Source: RBG-16-66-20 sp035308765
Lineage (GTDB): Bacteria > Pseudomonadota > Gammaproteobacteria > Burkholderiales > SG8-39
Assembly: GCA_035308765.1 (NCBI GenBank)
Contig: DATGGA010000012.1
Coordinates: 42,621-106,620 of the forward strand
Length of the DNA: 64,000 nucleotides
Direction of reading: 5' to 3'
Each line of letters opens with the position of its first letter. The first letter of the stretch is position 1. Under the pieces are notes generated by a model that did no database searches, was not told the origin of the DNA, and worked only from the letters and a program-made list of their open reading frames with translations. A program made the position numbers and the translations under genes. Of the stretch, positions 16,465-24,975 are shown piece by piece.

Positions 16465-18303
16465 TTAAGCAGCGAGCATCTGGTGCAGGCTGCCGCGGCG
16501 TGACTCCAGCGCCTGCGGCAGATGACCGGCGAGTTTGCCGAAAAGCTCATCGTGCGATTTCAGCTCCTCGCTCCAGGCGCGCTCGTCGACGCGGGCGAGC
16601 TCCTCGTAGCGGCTCGGCTCAAATCGCTCCAGTCCGATCCAGTTCAAATCCTCATAGCGGGGAATCGTGCCAAGCGCGGTCCCGACGCCCTGCGCGCGTC
16701 CCGCGCAGCGATCCACGATCCACTTCAGCACGCGCATGTTCTCCGCGAAGCCCGGCCAGATGAATTTCCCGTCGGCGTCCTTCCGGAACCAATTGACGCG
16801 GAAAATCTTCGGCGGCCGGGAAACCATCTTGCCCATCTTGAGCCAGTGCGCGAAATAGTCGCCCATGTGATAACCGCAAAACGCGAGCATCGCCATCGGA
16901 TCGCACCGCACGACGCCGACCTTGCCTGTGATCGCGGCCGTCGTCTCCGAGCCCAGCGTGGCGCCCATGTAAACACCGTCTTCCCAGCTCGGCGCCTCCA
17001 CGACCAGCGGCACGGTCGATGAACGCCGGCCGCCAAAAATGAATGCCGAAATCGGCACGCCCTGTGGATCCTCCCAGCGCGCATCCATCGATGGGCATTG
17101 CGAAGCCGCAACGGTGAAACGCGCGTTCGGGTGCGCCGCCACGCGGCCACAACCCGGAATCCATTCCCTGCCCTGCCAATCCGTCAGGCGCGCAGGCGGT
17201 TTCTTGGTCATGTCCTCCCACCACACATCGCCTTCGGGTGTCATCGCGACATTGGTGAAGATGACGTTCGCGCGCAATGTCTTCATCGCGTTCGGGTTGG
17301 TTGCCTCGGAGGTGCCGGGTGCAACGCCGAACAAGCCCGCCTCCGGATTGATGGCGTAAAAACGCCCATCCGCCCCCGGCTTGATCCAGGCGATATCCTC
17401 GCCGATGGTGGATACTTTCCAGCCGGCAAAAGCCACCGGCGGGATCAGCATTGCGAAATTGGTCTTGCCGCAGGCACTCGGAAACGCCGCCGATACATAG
17501 TGTTTTTCGCCCCCGGGTGACTCAAGCCCTAGTATCAGCATGTGCTCGGCGAGCCATCCCTCGTCGCGCGCCATCACCGAAGCAATGCGCAGGGCGAGGC
17601 ACTTTTTCCCCAGCAGGGCGTTGCCGCCGTAGCCCGAGCCGAAGGACCAGATTTCGCGCGATTCAGGAAACTGGACGATCCATTTTTCCTTCTCGTTGCA
17701 TGGCCAGGAGACGTCTTTCTCCCCTGGCGCGAGCGGCGCGCCCACAGAATGCACGCAGGGAACGAACGCACCGTCCTCGTCCAGATGCTCGATCACCGCG
17801 CGGCCCATGCGCGTCATCAATTTCATGTTGACGACGACATAGGCCGAATCCGACAGCTCGACCCCGACCTGGGCGATATGCGATCCGATCGGGCCCATCG
17901 AGAAGGGCACCACATATAAGGTGCGTCCGCGCATGCAACCATCAAACAGTCGCCCAAGCGTGGCACGCATCTCCGCCGGATCGATCCAGTTGTTGGTCGG
18001 CCCGGCGTCTTCCTTGCGCACCGAGCAGATGAAAGTTCGATCTTCCATGCGCGCCACATCAGTGGGATTGGAGCGCGCGAGATAGCTCCCGGGGCGCAGT
18101 TTTTCGTTCAGCCTGATGAAGGTGCCGCTTGCGACAAGCTCGCCGCACAGCCGGTCATATTCGGCCTGCGACCCGTCGCACCACACCACTCGCTCCGGCT
18201 TGGCGAGCCGCGCCATCGCGGCGACCCAGGCGCGCAGCTTTCGATGGCGTACCCATTCGGGCGCCTGCAAAGAATCGGCCATGGGGTCGGTGCGGTCGTT
18301 CAT
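16465..18303 (-). CDS. pckG: Phosphoenolpyruvate carboxykinase (GTP)
   Basis: Gluconeogenic enzyme (612 residues) that converts oxaloacetate and GTP to phosphoenolpyruvate, GDP and CO2. The kinase P-loop with the reactive cysteine is AAFPSACGKTNFAML, and FIFGGRRSSTVPLV and the metal-binding region (SACGKTNFAMLIPP, GEDIAWIKPG) are characteristic of the GTP-dependent family, distinct from the ATP enzyme. The frame is open further upstream, but ATG 18303 has a good GGAG ribosome-binding site 10-13 bases before it and gives the usual length. The gene follows the AbrB-family gene on the same strand with a hairpin between them. Confidence 0.96.
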   Translation of the reverse strand: MNDRTDPMADSLQAPEWVRHRKLRAWVAAMARLAKPERVVWCDGSQAEYDRLCGELVASGTFIRLNEKLRPGSYLARSNPTDVARMEDRTFICSVRKEDAGPTNNWIDPAEMRATLGRLFDGCMRGRTLYVVPFSMGPIGSHIAQVGVELSDSAYVVVNMKLMTRMGRAVIEHLDEDGAFVPCVHSVGAPLAPGEKDVSWPCNEKEKWIVQFPESREIWSFGSGYGGNALLGKKCLALRIASVMARDEGWLAEHMLILGLESPGGEKHYVSAAFPSACGKTNFAMLIPPVAFAGWKVSTIGEDIAWIKPGADGRFYAINPEAGLFGVAPGTSEATNPNAMKTLRANVIFTNVAMTPEGDVWWEDMTKKPPARLTDWQGREWIPGCGRVAAHPNARFTVAASQCPSMDARWEDPQGVPISAFIFGGRRSSTVPLVVEAPSWEDGVYMGATLGSETTAAITGKVGVVRCDPMAMLAFCGYHMGDYFAHWLKMGKMVSRPPKIFRVNWFRKDADGKFIWPGFAENMRVLKWIVDRCAGRAQGVGTALGTIPRYEDLNWIGLERFEPSRYEELARVDERAWSEELKSHDELFGKLAGHLPQALESRRGSLHQMLAA

Positions 18304-18320
18304 CAAGCAAGCTCCTGGAA

Positions 18321-18350
18321 AACAAAACGGCCCTAGACAGCGTCGGGCCG
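18321..18350 (-). terminator. Terminator-like hairpin just before pckG
   Basis: Read on the minus strand, CGGCCC (18345-18350) pairs with GGGCCG (18328-18333) across an 11-base loop and is followed directly by TTTTGTT (18321-18327). It ends only 18 bases before the pckG ATG, so it either ends transcripts from the mnmE side or acts as an attenuator in a pckG leader. The stem is short (6 bp), so confidence is moderate. Confidence 0.45.
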
Positions 18351-18436
18351 ATGGGTTCCTCTTCAGGCAGGATTTTACAGTGCCTGCAACAGCGCTGGCC
18401 GCTGGAGAATATTTCCCTTTATTTCCAAAATGATAG

Positions 18437-19483
18437 TCAGCGGCTGCGCAAACGCCTGGCAAGCCTGTAGATGGGCGCCGTTGCATTAAGCAATACCAGT
18501 ACGCGCGTGACATGCGCTGCGGTTACCAACGGCACGCCCAACTGCAGCACCTTGGCGGTAATGCACATCTCCGCAATTCCACCCGGTGCGATGGCGAGCA
18601 TCAAGCTTGCGGCCGGCAGCGCGGTCATCCGGGCAAGAGCGGCGCTCAGGGCCGCGGCCAAGCCGATCGATAGCACGACACTCGCCAGCACCGCGCCTAC
18701 GTAGCGTCCAAGGCTGCCGAGGAATTGCTTTTCGAACCTGGAACCCAACGCGCAACCGAGCAACAACTGGCCAACATTCGATGCCAATGTGGGTACCGAG
18801 GAGAATTGGATTTCGTTCGAGGTAAGCGCGATGACGGCGAGCAGCGGACCGAACATGAAGGGATTCGCCATTCGCGCCAACGCCAGCGCGCCGCCCGCCA
18901 GCGCCCCGATCCCAAACAGGATTGCGAGTTTCTGCAAATCCAACGGCACCGGTAACGGGATGTAGGCATCCGCCCCATGAAACCCGGCATAGGTAATCGC
19001 AAATGGCACCAAAACGACCACCACCAGGATGCGCAGCGACTGGGCAAGGGCAATCCGGTCAACGCGGCCGCCGAAGCGCTCGCCGAGGACCGCCATTTCC
19101 GCCGCACCGCCTGGAACGCTGGCGAAGAAAGCCGTAGTGCGGTCGGTATCCGTGACGCTGGAGAGAAACCAGCCGCTGGCCCACGCCACCAGGATGGCGA
19201 AAAACGCGGCAAAGATCAGCAGCGGCCAATACGAGGCCACGTGATGCGCCACAACCGGTGTGAAATACAGGCCGAGCGCCGTACCGATGATCAATTGCCC
19301 CAACTGGCGGCTGCCGGGAATTGAACGGAGCCGCGCTCCCGAGAAATTACCCACGGCCATCGCCAGCAGCGGACCGATCATCCAGGGCAACGGCGTCTTC
19401 AGCCACGAAAACAGGGCGCCGATCGAGGCGCACAGCGCAAGCGCAACCACCGGATTGACCCAGCTATCGCGCGCCGCCTTCAT
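18437..19483 (-). CDS. AbrB-family membrane protein (duplicated AbrB domain)
   Basis: Integral membrane protein of 348 residues with about ten hydrophobic helices in two similar halves. The halves share phrases such as KTPLPWMIGPLLAMAVGN and MANPFMFGPLLAVIAL, and ASVPGGAAEMAVL and AIAPGGIAEMCIT, the internal repeat typical of AbrB-family proteins (formerly annotated as ammonia monooxygenase regulators). The substrate is not known. ATG 19483 overlaps the mnmE stop by four bases, so it is coupled to mnmE. No DNA-binding motif, so it is unrelated to the Bacillus AbrB regulator. Confidence 0.85.
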   Translation of the reverse strand: MKAARDSWVNPVVALALCASIGALFSWLKTPLPWMIGPLLAMAVGNFSGARLRSIPGSRQLGQLIIGTALGLYFTPVVAHHVASYWPLLIFAAFFAILVAWASGWFLSSVTDTDRTTAFFASVPGGAAEMAVLGERFGGRVDRIALAQSLRILVVVVLVPFAITYAGFHGADAYIPLPVPLDLQKLAILFGIGALAGGALALARMANPFMFGPLLAVIALTSNEIQFSSVPTLASNVGQLLLGCALGSRFEKQFLGSLGRYVGAVLASVVLSIGLAAALSAALARMTALPAASLMLAIAPGGIAEMCITAKVLQLGVPLVTAAHVTRVLVLLNATAPIYRLARRLRSR

Positions 19484-20808
19484 TTGCCGATGCAGAAGCG
19501 GGAAAAAATCTCACCCAGCAAATCGTCGGCGCTGACCTGCCCGGTAATTCCGCCCAGCGCCGCCTGCGCGAGGCGCAATTCTTCGGCGAAGAACTCCCAG
19601 TTGGCGCCCTGCTCGACCGCGGCTGCAAAGTGCGCCTGCGCGGTCTTGAGGGCGCGCAGATGCCGGGCGCGCGCGAGAAATACCGACTCTCCGCGTGAAT
19701 TCCAGCCCGCAGCCCGAAGCAATGCTGTGCGCAGCGCATCCAGCCCGGCACCAGTCTTCGCTGACACATGTATTTCATCGCCATGTTCTCCGGCGACGGA
19801 GCCGGCAACGAGATCGATTTTGTTGAGAACCGTAATCCTGGCACCGGCCGCGGGCAGGTCCTCGTCAGGCGCCTCCCTCTTGCCGGCCTCGAGGACCACG
19901 AGCACAACGTCGGCACGCGCCATCTCCTCGTGCGTGCGCTTCATGCCGAGGCGCTCGATCTCGTCGCCCGACGCGCGCAGTCCGGCGGTATCCACCACCA
20001 CGACCGGCACGCCTTCGATCTGGATCGACTCGCGCAGCGCGTCGCGCGTGGTTCCGGGCGTCGCAGTTACGATCGCGCGCTCCTCGCCCGCCAGACGGTT
20101 CAGCAGGCTCGATTTGCCGACGTTTGGGCAGCCGGCAATGACGGCATGGATGCCGTTGCGAAGCAGGCTACCCTGCCCGCTTTTGATGATCACTTCCTCG
20201 AGCGCTGCGCGCAGTTTTCCGAGGCGCTCGGCGGCCTCGCCGCGATGCAGCGAATCCACTTCGTCGTCCGGAAAATCCAGCATCGCCTCGGTAAGCGCGC
20301 GCAGTTCGGTAAGGCCCGCTACCAGGTCGGCGATCGCCGAAGAAAATTCGCCGCTGAGCGAGCGCAGTGCGGAACGCGCCGCCTCGCGGCTCGCGGCGTC
20401 GATCAGGTCGGCGACCGCCTCAGCCTGCGCCAGGTCGATTTTGCCGTTGAGAAACGCCCGCCGCGTGAATTCGCCAGGTTCGGCCAAGCGGGCCCCTGCG
20501 TCGAGAACGGCACCCAGCACCGCCTGGGTCACCACGGGCCCGCCGTGCCCCTGAAGCTCGAGCACGTCCTCGCCCGTATACGAATGCGGCGCCCGGAAAT
20601 ACAGCGCAATTCCCTCGTCTACCGCATCGCCCCGCGCATCGCGGAACGGCCGAAGAACAGCTTTCCCTGCTTCCGGGGGCCGGGTGATCACTCTGGCCGC
20701 GATCTGCGGCACTCCCGGGCCGGACACACGGACGATCCCGATTCCGCCCCGCCCGGCGGGGGTGGCAACGGCGGCAATCGTGTCCCGGATTACCTCACCG
20801 TCTGGCAT
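19480..20808 (-). CDS. mnmE: tRNA modification GTPase MnmE
   Basis: GTPase of 442 residues, partner of MnmG in wobble-uridine modification. The N-terminal tetrahydrofolate-binding domain begins IAAVATPAGRGGIGIVRVSG. The inserted G domain has P-loop AGCPNVGKSSLLN, TPGTTRD, VDTAGLR and NKID. The extreme C-terminus FCIGK carries the essential cysteine of the family. It overlaps the end of yidC by 14 bases and the AbrB-family start by four. Length is slightly shorter than E. coli MnmE (454) but complete. Confidence 0.97.
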   Translation of the reverse strand: MPDGEVIRDTIAAVATPAGRGGIGIVRVSGPGVPQIAARVITRPPEAGKAVLRPFRDARGDAVDEGIALYFRAPHSYTGEDVLELQGHGGPVVTQAVLGAVLDAGARLAEPGEFTRRAFLNGKIDLAQAEAVADLIDAASREAARSALRSLSGEFSSAIADLVAGLTELRALTEAMLDFPDDEVDSLHRGEAAERLGKLRAALEEVIIKSGQGSLLRNGIHAVIAGCPNVGKSSLLNRLAGEERAIVTATPGTTRDALRESIQIEGVPVVVVDTAGLRASGDEIERLGMKRTHEEMARADVVLVVLEAGKREAPDEDLPAAGARITVLNKIDLVAGSVAGEHGDEIHVSAKTGAGLDALRTALLRAAGWNSRGESVFLARARHLRALKTAQAHFAAAVEQGANWEFFAEELRLAQAALGGITGQVSADDLLGEIFSRFCIGK

Positions 20809-22453
20809 GGGCAGGTTTGTCGCGGGCGAACATGCGCTGGATCTGCCATTGCTGAAGGATGGAAAGGGTGTTGTTGACCAGCCAGTACAGCACCAGCCCA
20901 GCGGGGAAGAAAAAGAAGAACACGCTGAAGATGAACGGCATGAACTGCATCACCTTCGCCTGCACCGGATCTGGCGGCACCGGGTTCATCTTGGTCTGCA
21001 GGACCATGGTGATCGTCATCAGGATCGGCAGCACGTAGTAGGGATCCCGCGCCGAAAGATCCTGGATCCACAGCATGAATGGCGCGTGCCGCAGTTCGAT
21101 GGCAGCGAGCAGCACCCAGTAGAGCGCGATGAATACCGGGATCTGCACCACGATTGGGAAACAGCCGCCGAGCGGATTGATCTTTTCGGTCTTGTACAGT
21201 TCCATCATCGCCTGGTTCATCTTGGCGCGGTCGTGCTCGTACATCTGCCGGATTTTCGTCATCCGCGGAGTGACCAGCTTCATTTTCGCCATGGACTTGT
21301 AGCTGGCCGCGGACAGCGGGAAAAAGACCAGCTTGATCGTCATGGTCAGCAGGATGATGGCGACGCCCCAGTTGCCGCTCAGGCCGTGGTACTTCTCAAG
21401 CAGCCAGAACAAGGGCCAGGCAACGATCGTCAGCCAGCCGTAGTCCACCACCAGATCAAATCCGGGCGCGACCGCCGACAGCCTGTTCCGCTCCTGCGGG
21501 CCAGCGTATAGCTGCACGTCCAGACTTGCGCTGGCTCCGGGCGCGATGGGCCCGGTGGAGAGGAGTTCGCGGCCCGCGTAAAGACCATCGGCGCGCTTTT
21601 CCACGGCAAACTCGCGCCCGATCTTGGCCGCCGGCACCCAGGCGGAAACGAAATAATGCTCTACGAAGGCGAGCCAGCCGTCGCTGCTCTGCTTGATGTA
21701 GTCCGCTTTGTCCTTGTCGATGTCGGTCGGGGCTATCTTCTGGAATTTCTTCTCTTCGGTGTAGATCGCGAAGCCGTTGAAACTCCGTGCGCCAAAGGAA
21801 TCGGCAATCGAGTTTGACGCGGCGGCCGATTTGCCGTCGTGAGTGAGCTGGAAATACGCATACGGCGTCAATGAGGCGGTGCCCGTATTGCTGATCTCGA
21901 GCGTGACGTCGATCAGGTAGCTGTCGCGCTTGAAGCGATAAACCTTTGTCGCCGAAAGACCATCCTTGCCCTGTGCCGTGAAACGCACTTCCAGCGCGTC
22001 CTGGCCCGCTGCAAGCGTGGTGTTCCCGGGCTGCACATTCCAGACGGTGCGGTGATTCGGCCCGCCGTCGCCGGTGATCCCGCTTTGCGCTTCGTAGTGG
22101 TGCTCTGCGCCGAGCAGCACCAGATTCTTGTCCGACTCCATGGTTTCCTTGTACTTGAGCAGCTCCACCCGGCTCAGGGTGGCGCCCAGCGTGTCGATAT
22201 CGGCCACGATGACATCGGTGCGCACTTCAATGGTCTTGCCTTCCACGGTTGCGGCAGTGGCTGCCGGAACGCTGCCGGCGGCGGCGCCTTGCGCCGCTGC
22301 CGGCTTACCAGCCGCGGACACGGCCGCAGGCAAGGACGCCTGGGGCGCCAGCGGCACAGGTCTGGGACGATGCTCCTTCTCCCAGGCATCCCACAACATG
22401 AGCAACGAAAAACCGAAGATGAACAGCAGGACGAGGCGCTTTGTGTCCATCAT
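20795..22453 (-). CDS. yidC: Membrane protein insertase YidC
   Basis: Insertase for inner-membrane proteins (552 residues). The N-terminal helix MDTKRLVLLFIFGFSLLMLW is followed by an Ala/Pro-rich linker and the large periplasmic domain (about 70-340). The C-terminal five-helix core starts at LTIVAWPLFWLLEKYHGLSG and holds NPLGGCFPIVVQIPVFIALYWVLLAAIELR and the cytoplasmic KMNQAMMELYKTEKI. Tandem ATGs lie at 22451-22453 and 22448-22450, after an AGGCGGGAAG ribosome-binding site; the first overlaps the yidD stop. The upstream extension of the frame runs through yidD and is not coding here. Confidence 0.97.
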   Translation of the reverse strand: MMDTKRLVLLFIFGFSLLMLWDAWEKEHRPRPVPLAPQASLPAAVSAAGKPAAAQGAAAGSVPAATAATVEGKTIEVRTDVIVADIDTLGATLSRVELLKYKETMESDKNLVLLGAEHHYEAQSGITGDGGPNHRTVWNVQPGNTTLAAGQDALEVRFTAQGKDGLSATKVYRFKRDSYLIDVTLEISNTGTASLTPYAYFQLTHDGKSAAASNSIADSFGARSFNGFAIYTEEKKFQKIAPTDIDKDKADYIKQSSDGWLAFVEHYFVSAWVPAAKIGREFAVEKRADGLYAGRELLSTGPIAPGASASLDVQLYAGPQERNRLSAVAPGFDLVVDYGWLTIVAWPLFWLLEKYHGLSGNWGVAIILLTMTIKLVFFPLSAASYKSMAKMKLVTPRMTKIRQMYEHDRAKMNQAMMELYKTEKINPLGGCFPIVVQIPVFIALYWVLLAAIELRHAPFMLWIQDLSARDPYYVLPILMTITMVLQTKMNPVPPDPVQAKVMQFMPFIFSVFFFFFPAGLVLYWLVNNTLSILQQWQIQRMFARDKPAHARR

Positions 22454-22707
22454 CTTCCCGCCTCTTTCCCTTCCAGGCCGTCGTCCATCGGTACCGGATC
22501 GAAGCCGCCGGAATGCCACGGACCACAGCGGCACAATCTGCGGGCAGCCAGCCATCCGCCGCGCAACGCGCCATGGCGCTCGAGCGCCTGTTCCGCATAC
22601 GCCGAACAATTTGGATGGAACCGGCAGGCCGGCGGCAACAGGGGGCTGATGACATACCGGTAGCCGCGAACCAGCGCCGTCAGTACTTCCTTCAATAACG
22701 CGCTCAT
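22450..22707 (-). CDS. yidD: Membrane protein insertion efficiency factor YidD
   Basis: Small membrane-associated protein (85 residues) that helps YidC-dependent insertion. The conserved block is GYRYVISPLLPPACRFHPNC followed by SAYAEQALERHGALRGGWLAARRLCRCGPW, with the family cysteines at CRFHPNCS and CRCGPW. It overlaps rnpA by four bases and the yidC start by four. Length and context (rnpA-yidD-yidC) are standard. Confidence 0.95.
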   Translation of the reverse strand: MSALLKEVLTALVRGYRYVISPLLPPACRFHPNCSAYAEQALERHGALRGGWLAARRLCRCGPWHSGGFDPVPMDDGLEGKEAGR

Positions 22708-23045
22708 TGGCTCAATCCAGAGAATAGCTCGCGCAGGCGTCCCAGCATGGCAACGCCCGGCTTCGCTCCGTAAGGCGGGCGGACTAGCACGTCCAATGTA
22801 CCCAACGCCGCCTGTTCCAGGCGGAACGCCTCGCGTATGCAGCGCTTAATTCGGTTACGCACGGTTGCCCTTGCGGCGTGCTTGCGTGAGATGAGGATGC
22901 CTAGCCGCGGGGGACCTTCCACGCGCGGCGCAACAAAAAAGGTATATCCCGACCGGCTCCGCCTTGTCCCATCGCGCAGCAAGCGCTCGAAATCGGCTTT
23001 CTTGGCGAGCCGCCTGGACGCGTCGAACCCGAAACGTGCCCGCAT
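22704..23045 (-). CDS. rnpA: Ribonuclease P protein component
   Basis: Protein subunit of RNase P (113 residues from the chosen start), which helps the RNA subunit remove tRNA 5' leaders. The sequence RLAKKADFERLLRDG begins the domain and the RNR signature is ATVRNRIKRCIREAFRL. The frame is open for 27 more codons upstream, but those overlap rpmH; ATG 23045 (MRARFGFDASRRL) gives the normal N-terminus and still overlaps nothing but a short part of the rpmH-rnpA junction. Followed by yidD. Confidence 0.94.
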   Translation of the reverse strand: MRARFGFDASRRLAKKADFERLLRDGTRRSRSGYTFFVAPRVEGPPRLGILISRKHAARATVRNRIKRCIREAFRLEQAALGTLDVLVRPPYGAKPGVAMLGRLRELFSGLSQ

Positions 23046-23073
23046 TGATCGGCCGAGCACGCCAGGCGCAGGC

Positions 23074-23214
23074 CTACACGGCGAGGCGTTTCCGTCCCTT
23101 GGCCCGTCTTGCGCGAAGCACAGCACGACCGTGGGCGGTACGGCTACGTACGAGAAACCCGTGCGTCCGCGCGCGCCGTATCTTGGAGGGCTGGTAGGTC
23201 CGCTTCTGTTTCAT
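23074..23214 (-). CDS. rpmH: 50S ribosomal protein L34
   Basis: Ribosomal protein bL34 (46 residues): MKQKRTYQPSKIRRARTHGF followed by LVRSRTAHGRAVLRARRAKGR, the standard family sequence with the N-terminal YQPS motif. The chosen ATG 23214 gives the normal length; an upstream extension of the frame to 23310 would be unusual and covers the promoter. It is the first gene of the rpmH-rnpA-yidD-yidC-mnmE group, divergent from dnaA. Confidence 0.97.
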   Translation of the reverse strand: MKQKRTYQPSKIRRARTHGFLVRSRTAHGRAVLRARRAKGRKRLAV

Positions 23215-23241
23215 CGCCTGCTCAATTCGAAAAAGGGCGGT

Positions 23242-23271
23242 ATTAGAGCCCGCGCGCCGAAGCCTTGTCAA
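23242..23271 (-). promoter_or_regulatory. Sigma70 promoter of rpmH
   Basis: On the minus strand a perfect TTGACA (23266-23271) and TCTAAT (23242-23247, five of six) are separated by 18 bases. It lies 28 bases upstream of the rpmH ATG, a good position for this operon. Confidence 0.65.
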
Positions 23272-23296
23272 ATCTACTTTTTTTTGTTGCGCGCGC

Positions 23297-23305
23297 TGTG
23301 GATAA
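23297..23305. promoter_or_regulatory. DnaA box in the rpmH-dnaA intergenic region
   Basis: TGTGGATAA is the exact complement of the DnaA box TTATCCACA. It lies 109 bases before dnaA and 26 bases upstream of the -35 of the rpmH promoter. Likely roles are autoregulation of dnaA or part of the origin region. Confidence 0.7.
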
Positions 23306-23413
23306 CGCAATCCGGAAAGGGTAAAATTCCAAATCTCCGGCGCACCTCGAAACCATACCGAAACACCCCAGCAAAAGCCTTCAACCCTGCGCTCGTAAAC
23401 CTAGCAAAAAAAG

Positions 23414-24763
23414 ATGCGGAACCTCTGGCAAGCTTGCCTGCGCCGGCTGGAGCAGGAGCTGCCCGCGCAGCACTTCAATACCTGGATTCGCCCGCTGTCG
23501 CCCGAATCCGGCGCGGCGCATGCCACGACGCTGGTTCTTGCTGCGCCCAACCGGTTCGTTCTTGAACTCGTGCGCGAGCGCTTCATGGCACGCATTTCCC
23601 GGCTTGCCGCCGAACTGAGCGGACAGGAACTCGAGGTCAAGCTGGTGCTCACCCGTGTTTCGGCGCCAGATGTGGTCGGCCGCGACCCACAACCGCTTAC
23701 GCAGCCCCAAGGCGCCGGCCCCGGGCCGGCAGCAACGCCAGACCGCGCACGCCTCAACCGCAATTTCAGCTTCGACAATTTTGTTACCGGCAAGGCCAAC
23801 CAGCTGGCCCGGGCGGCCGCCATGCAAGTCTCTGAGAACCCGGGCATTTCCTACAACCCACTGTTCATCTATGGTGGTGTCGGCCTGGGCAAAACCCACT
23901 TGATACAGGCGATTGGCAACCACCTGTCGGCGGCGCGGCCGCAGGCGCGTATCCGCTACATACACGCAGAACAGTACGTCACTGACGTAGTACGTGCCTA
24001 CCAGCAGAAATCCTTCGAGGAATTCAAGCGCTACTACCATTCGCTCGATTTGCTGCTGATCGACGACATCCAGTTCTTCTCCAACAAAGACCGCACCCAG
24101 GAGGAATTTTTCTACGCCTTCAACGCCCTGGTCGAAGCCCACAAGCAGATCGTGATCACCTGCGATACCTATCCCAAGGAGATCGCCGGGATGCAGGAGA
24201 GGTTGATTTCCCGCTTCGGCTGGGGCCTGACCGTGGCGATCGAACCACCAGAACTCGAAATGCGCGTCGCGATCGTGCTGAAAAAGGCGGAGGCAGAAGC
24301 CCTGGATCTGGCGGAGGACATCGCGTTCTTCATCGCCAAGCACATCCGCTCCAACGTCCGGGAGCTGGAGGGTGCGCTGAAGAAGGTGCTCGCCTTTGCC
24401 CGCTTCACCGGCAGAGAGCTGTCGCTGGAACTCGCGCGCGAATCCCTGCGCGACATCCTTCACGTCGCCAACCGCCAGATCAACGTCGAAGGGATACAGA
24501 AGACGGTGGCAGAGTACTTCAAGATCAAGATCTCCGACATGCACTCGAAGCGGCGCAACCGGAATATTGCACGGCCGCGGCAGGTGGCGATGGCCCTCGC
24601 CAAAGATCTTACCCAGATGAGCTTGCCAGAGATCGGTGAGGCCTTTGGAAACCGGGACCACACGACCGTGCTACACGCCTGCCGCACCATCGCGTCTTTG
24701 CGCAAGAAGGATAACGGGCTCAACCGCGACTACCATCTCCTAGAACAAGTACTGAAGGGATGA
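23414..24763 (+). CDS. dnaA: Chromosomal replication initiator DnaA
   Basis: AAA+ initiator (449 residues). The N-terminal domain I begins NLWQACLRRLEQELPAQHFN with the conserved helicase-interacting residues. Domain III holds Walker A YGGVGLGKTHLIQAIGN, Walker B LLLIDDIQFF and sensor II/arginine finger segments (LISRFGWGL). Domain IV is the DNA-binding helix-turn-helix with the signature IGEAFGNRDHTTVLHACRTI. The short proline-rich domain II (about 90-115) is compact. It is the first gene of dnaA-dnaN-gyrB. Upstream sequence is A-rich rather than having a strong Shine-Dalgarno. Confidence 0.98.
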   Translation: MRNLWQACLRRLEQELPAQHFNTWIRPLSPESGAAHATTLVLAAPNRFVLELVRERFMARISRLAAELSGQELEVKLVLTRVSAPDVVGRDPQPLTQPQGAGPGPAATPDRARLNRNFSFDNFVTGKANQLARAAAMQVSENPGISYNPLFIYGGVGLGKTHLIQAIGNHLSAARPQARIRYIHAEQYVTDVVRAYQQKSFEEFKRYYHSLDLLLIDDIQFFSNKDRTQEEFFYAFNALVEAHKQIVITCDTYPKEIAGMQERLISRFGWGLTVAIEPPELEMRVAIVLKKAEAEALDLAEDIAFFIAKHIRSNVRELEGALKKVLAFARFTGRELSLELARESLRDILHVANRQINVEGIQKTVAEYFKIKISDMHSKRRNRNIARPRQVAMALAKDLTQMSLPEIGEAFGNRDHTTVLHACRTIASLRKKDNGLNRDYHLLEQVLKG

Positions 24764-24975
24764 GCCAGAAGCTGTGCAATTGCAGGGGACAATATGTGCA
24801 TAACACCATGGTTGCGGATTTTGGTCCAAACCGCACCCAACAATCCACAGCCCTCTCAACAGCTTGCACACGGCAAGGCGTGGTGCCAAGTGCAGGGAAA
24901 CAAGCGTGATTTGGGGTTATACAGAAAATCCAGCAGCTCTATTAGTTGTTACTAGGTATTAATAAAGGAACAACA
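24764..24975. other. dnaA-dnaN intergenic region, candidate oriC
   Basis: 212 bases without a coding frame. It holds one DnaA box fitting TTATNCACA (TGTGCATAA at 24795-24803, reverse orientation), two weaker boxes (CAATCCACA at 24841-24849 and TTATACAGA at 24917-24925), and an AT-rich stretch at about 24938-24970 next to dnaN. This organisation resembles a chromosomal origin, but few strong boxes are present, so the assignment is tentative; the perfect box on the other side of dnaA may also belong to it. Confidence 0.4.
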
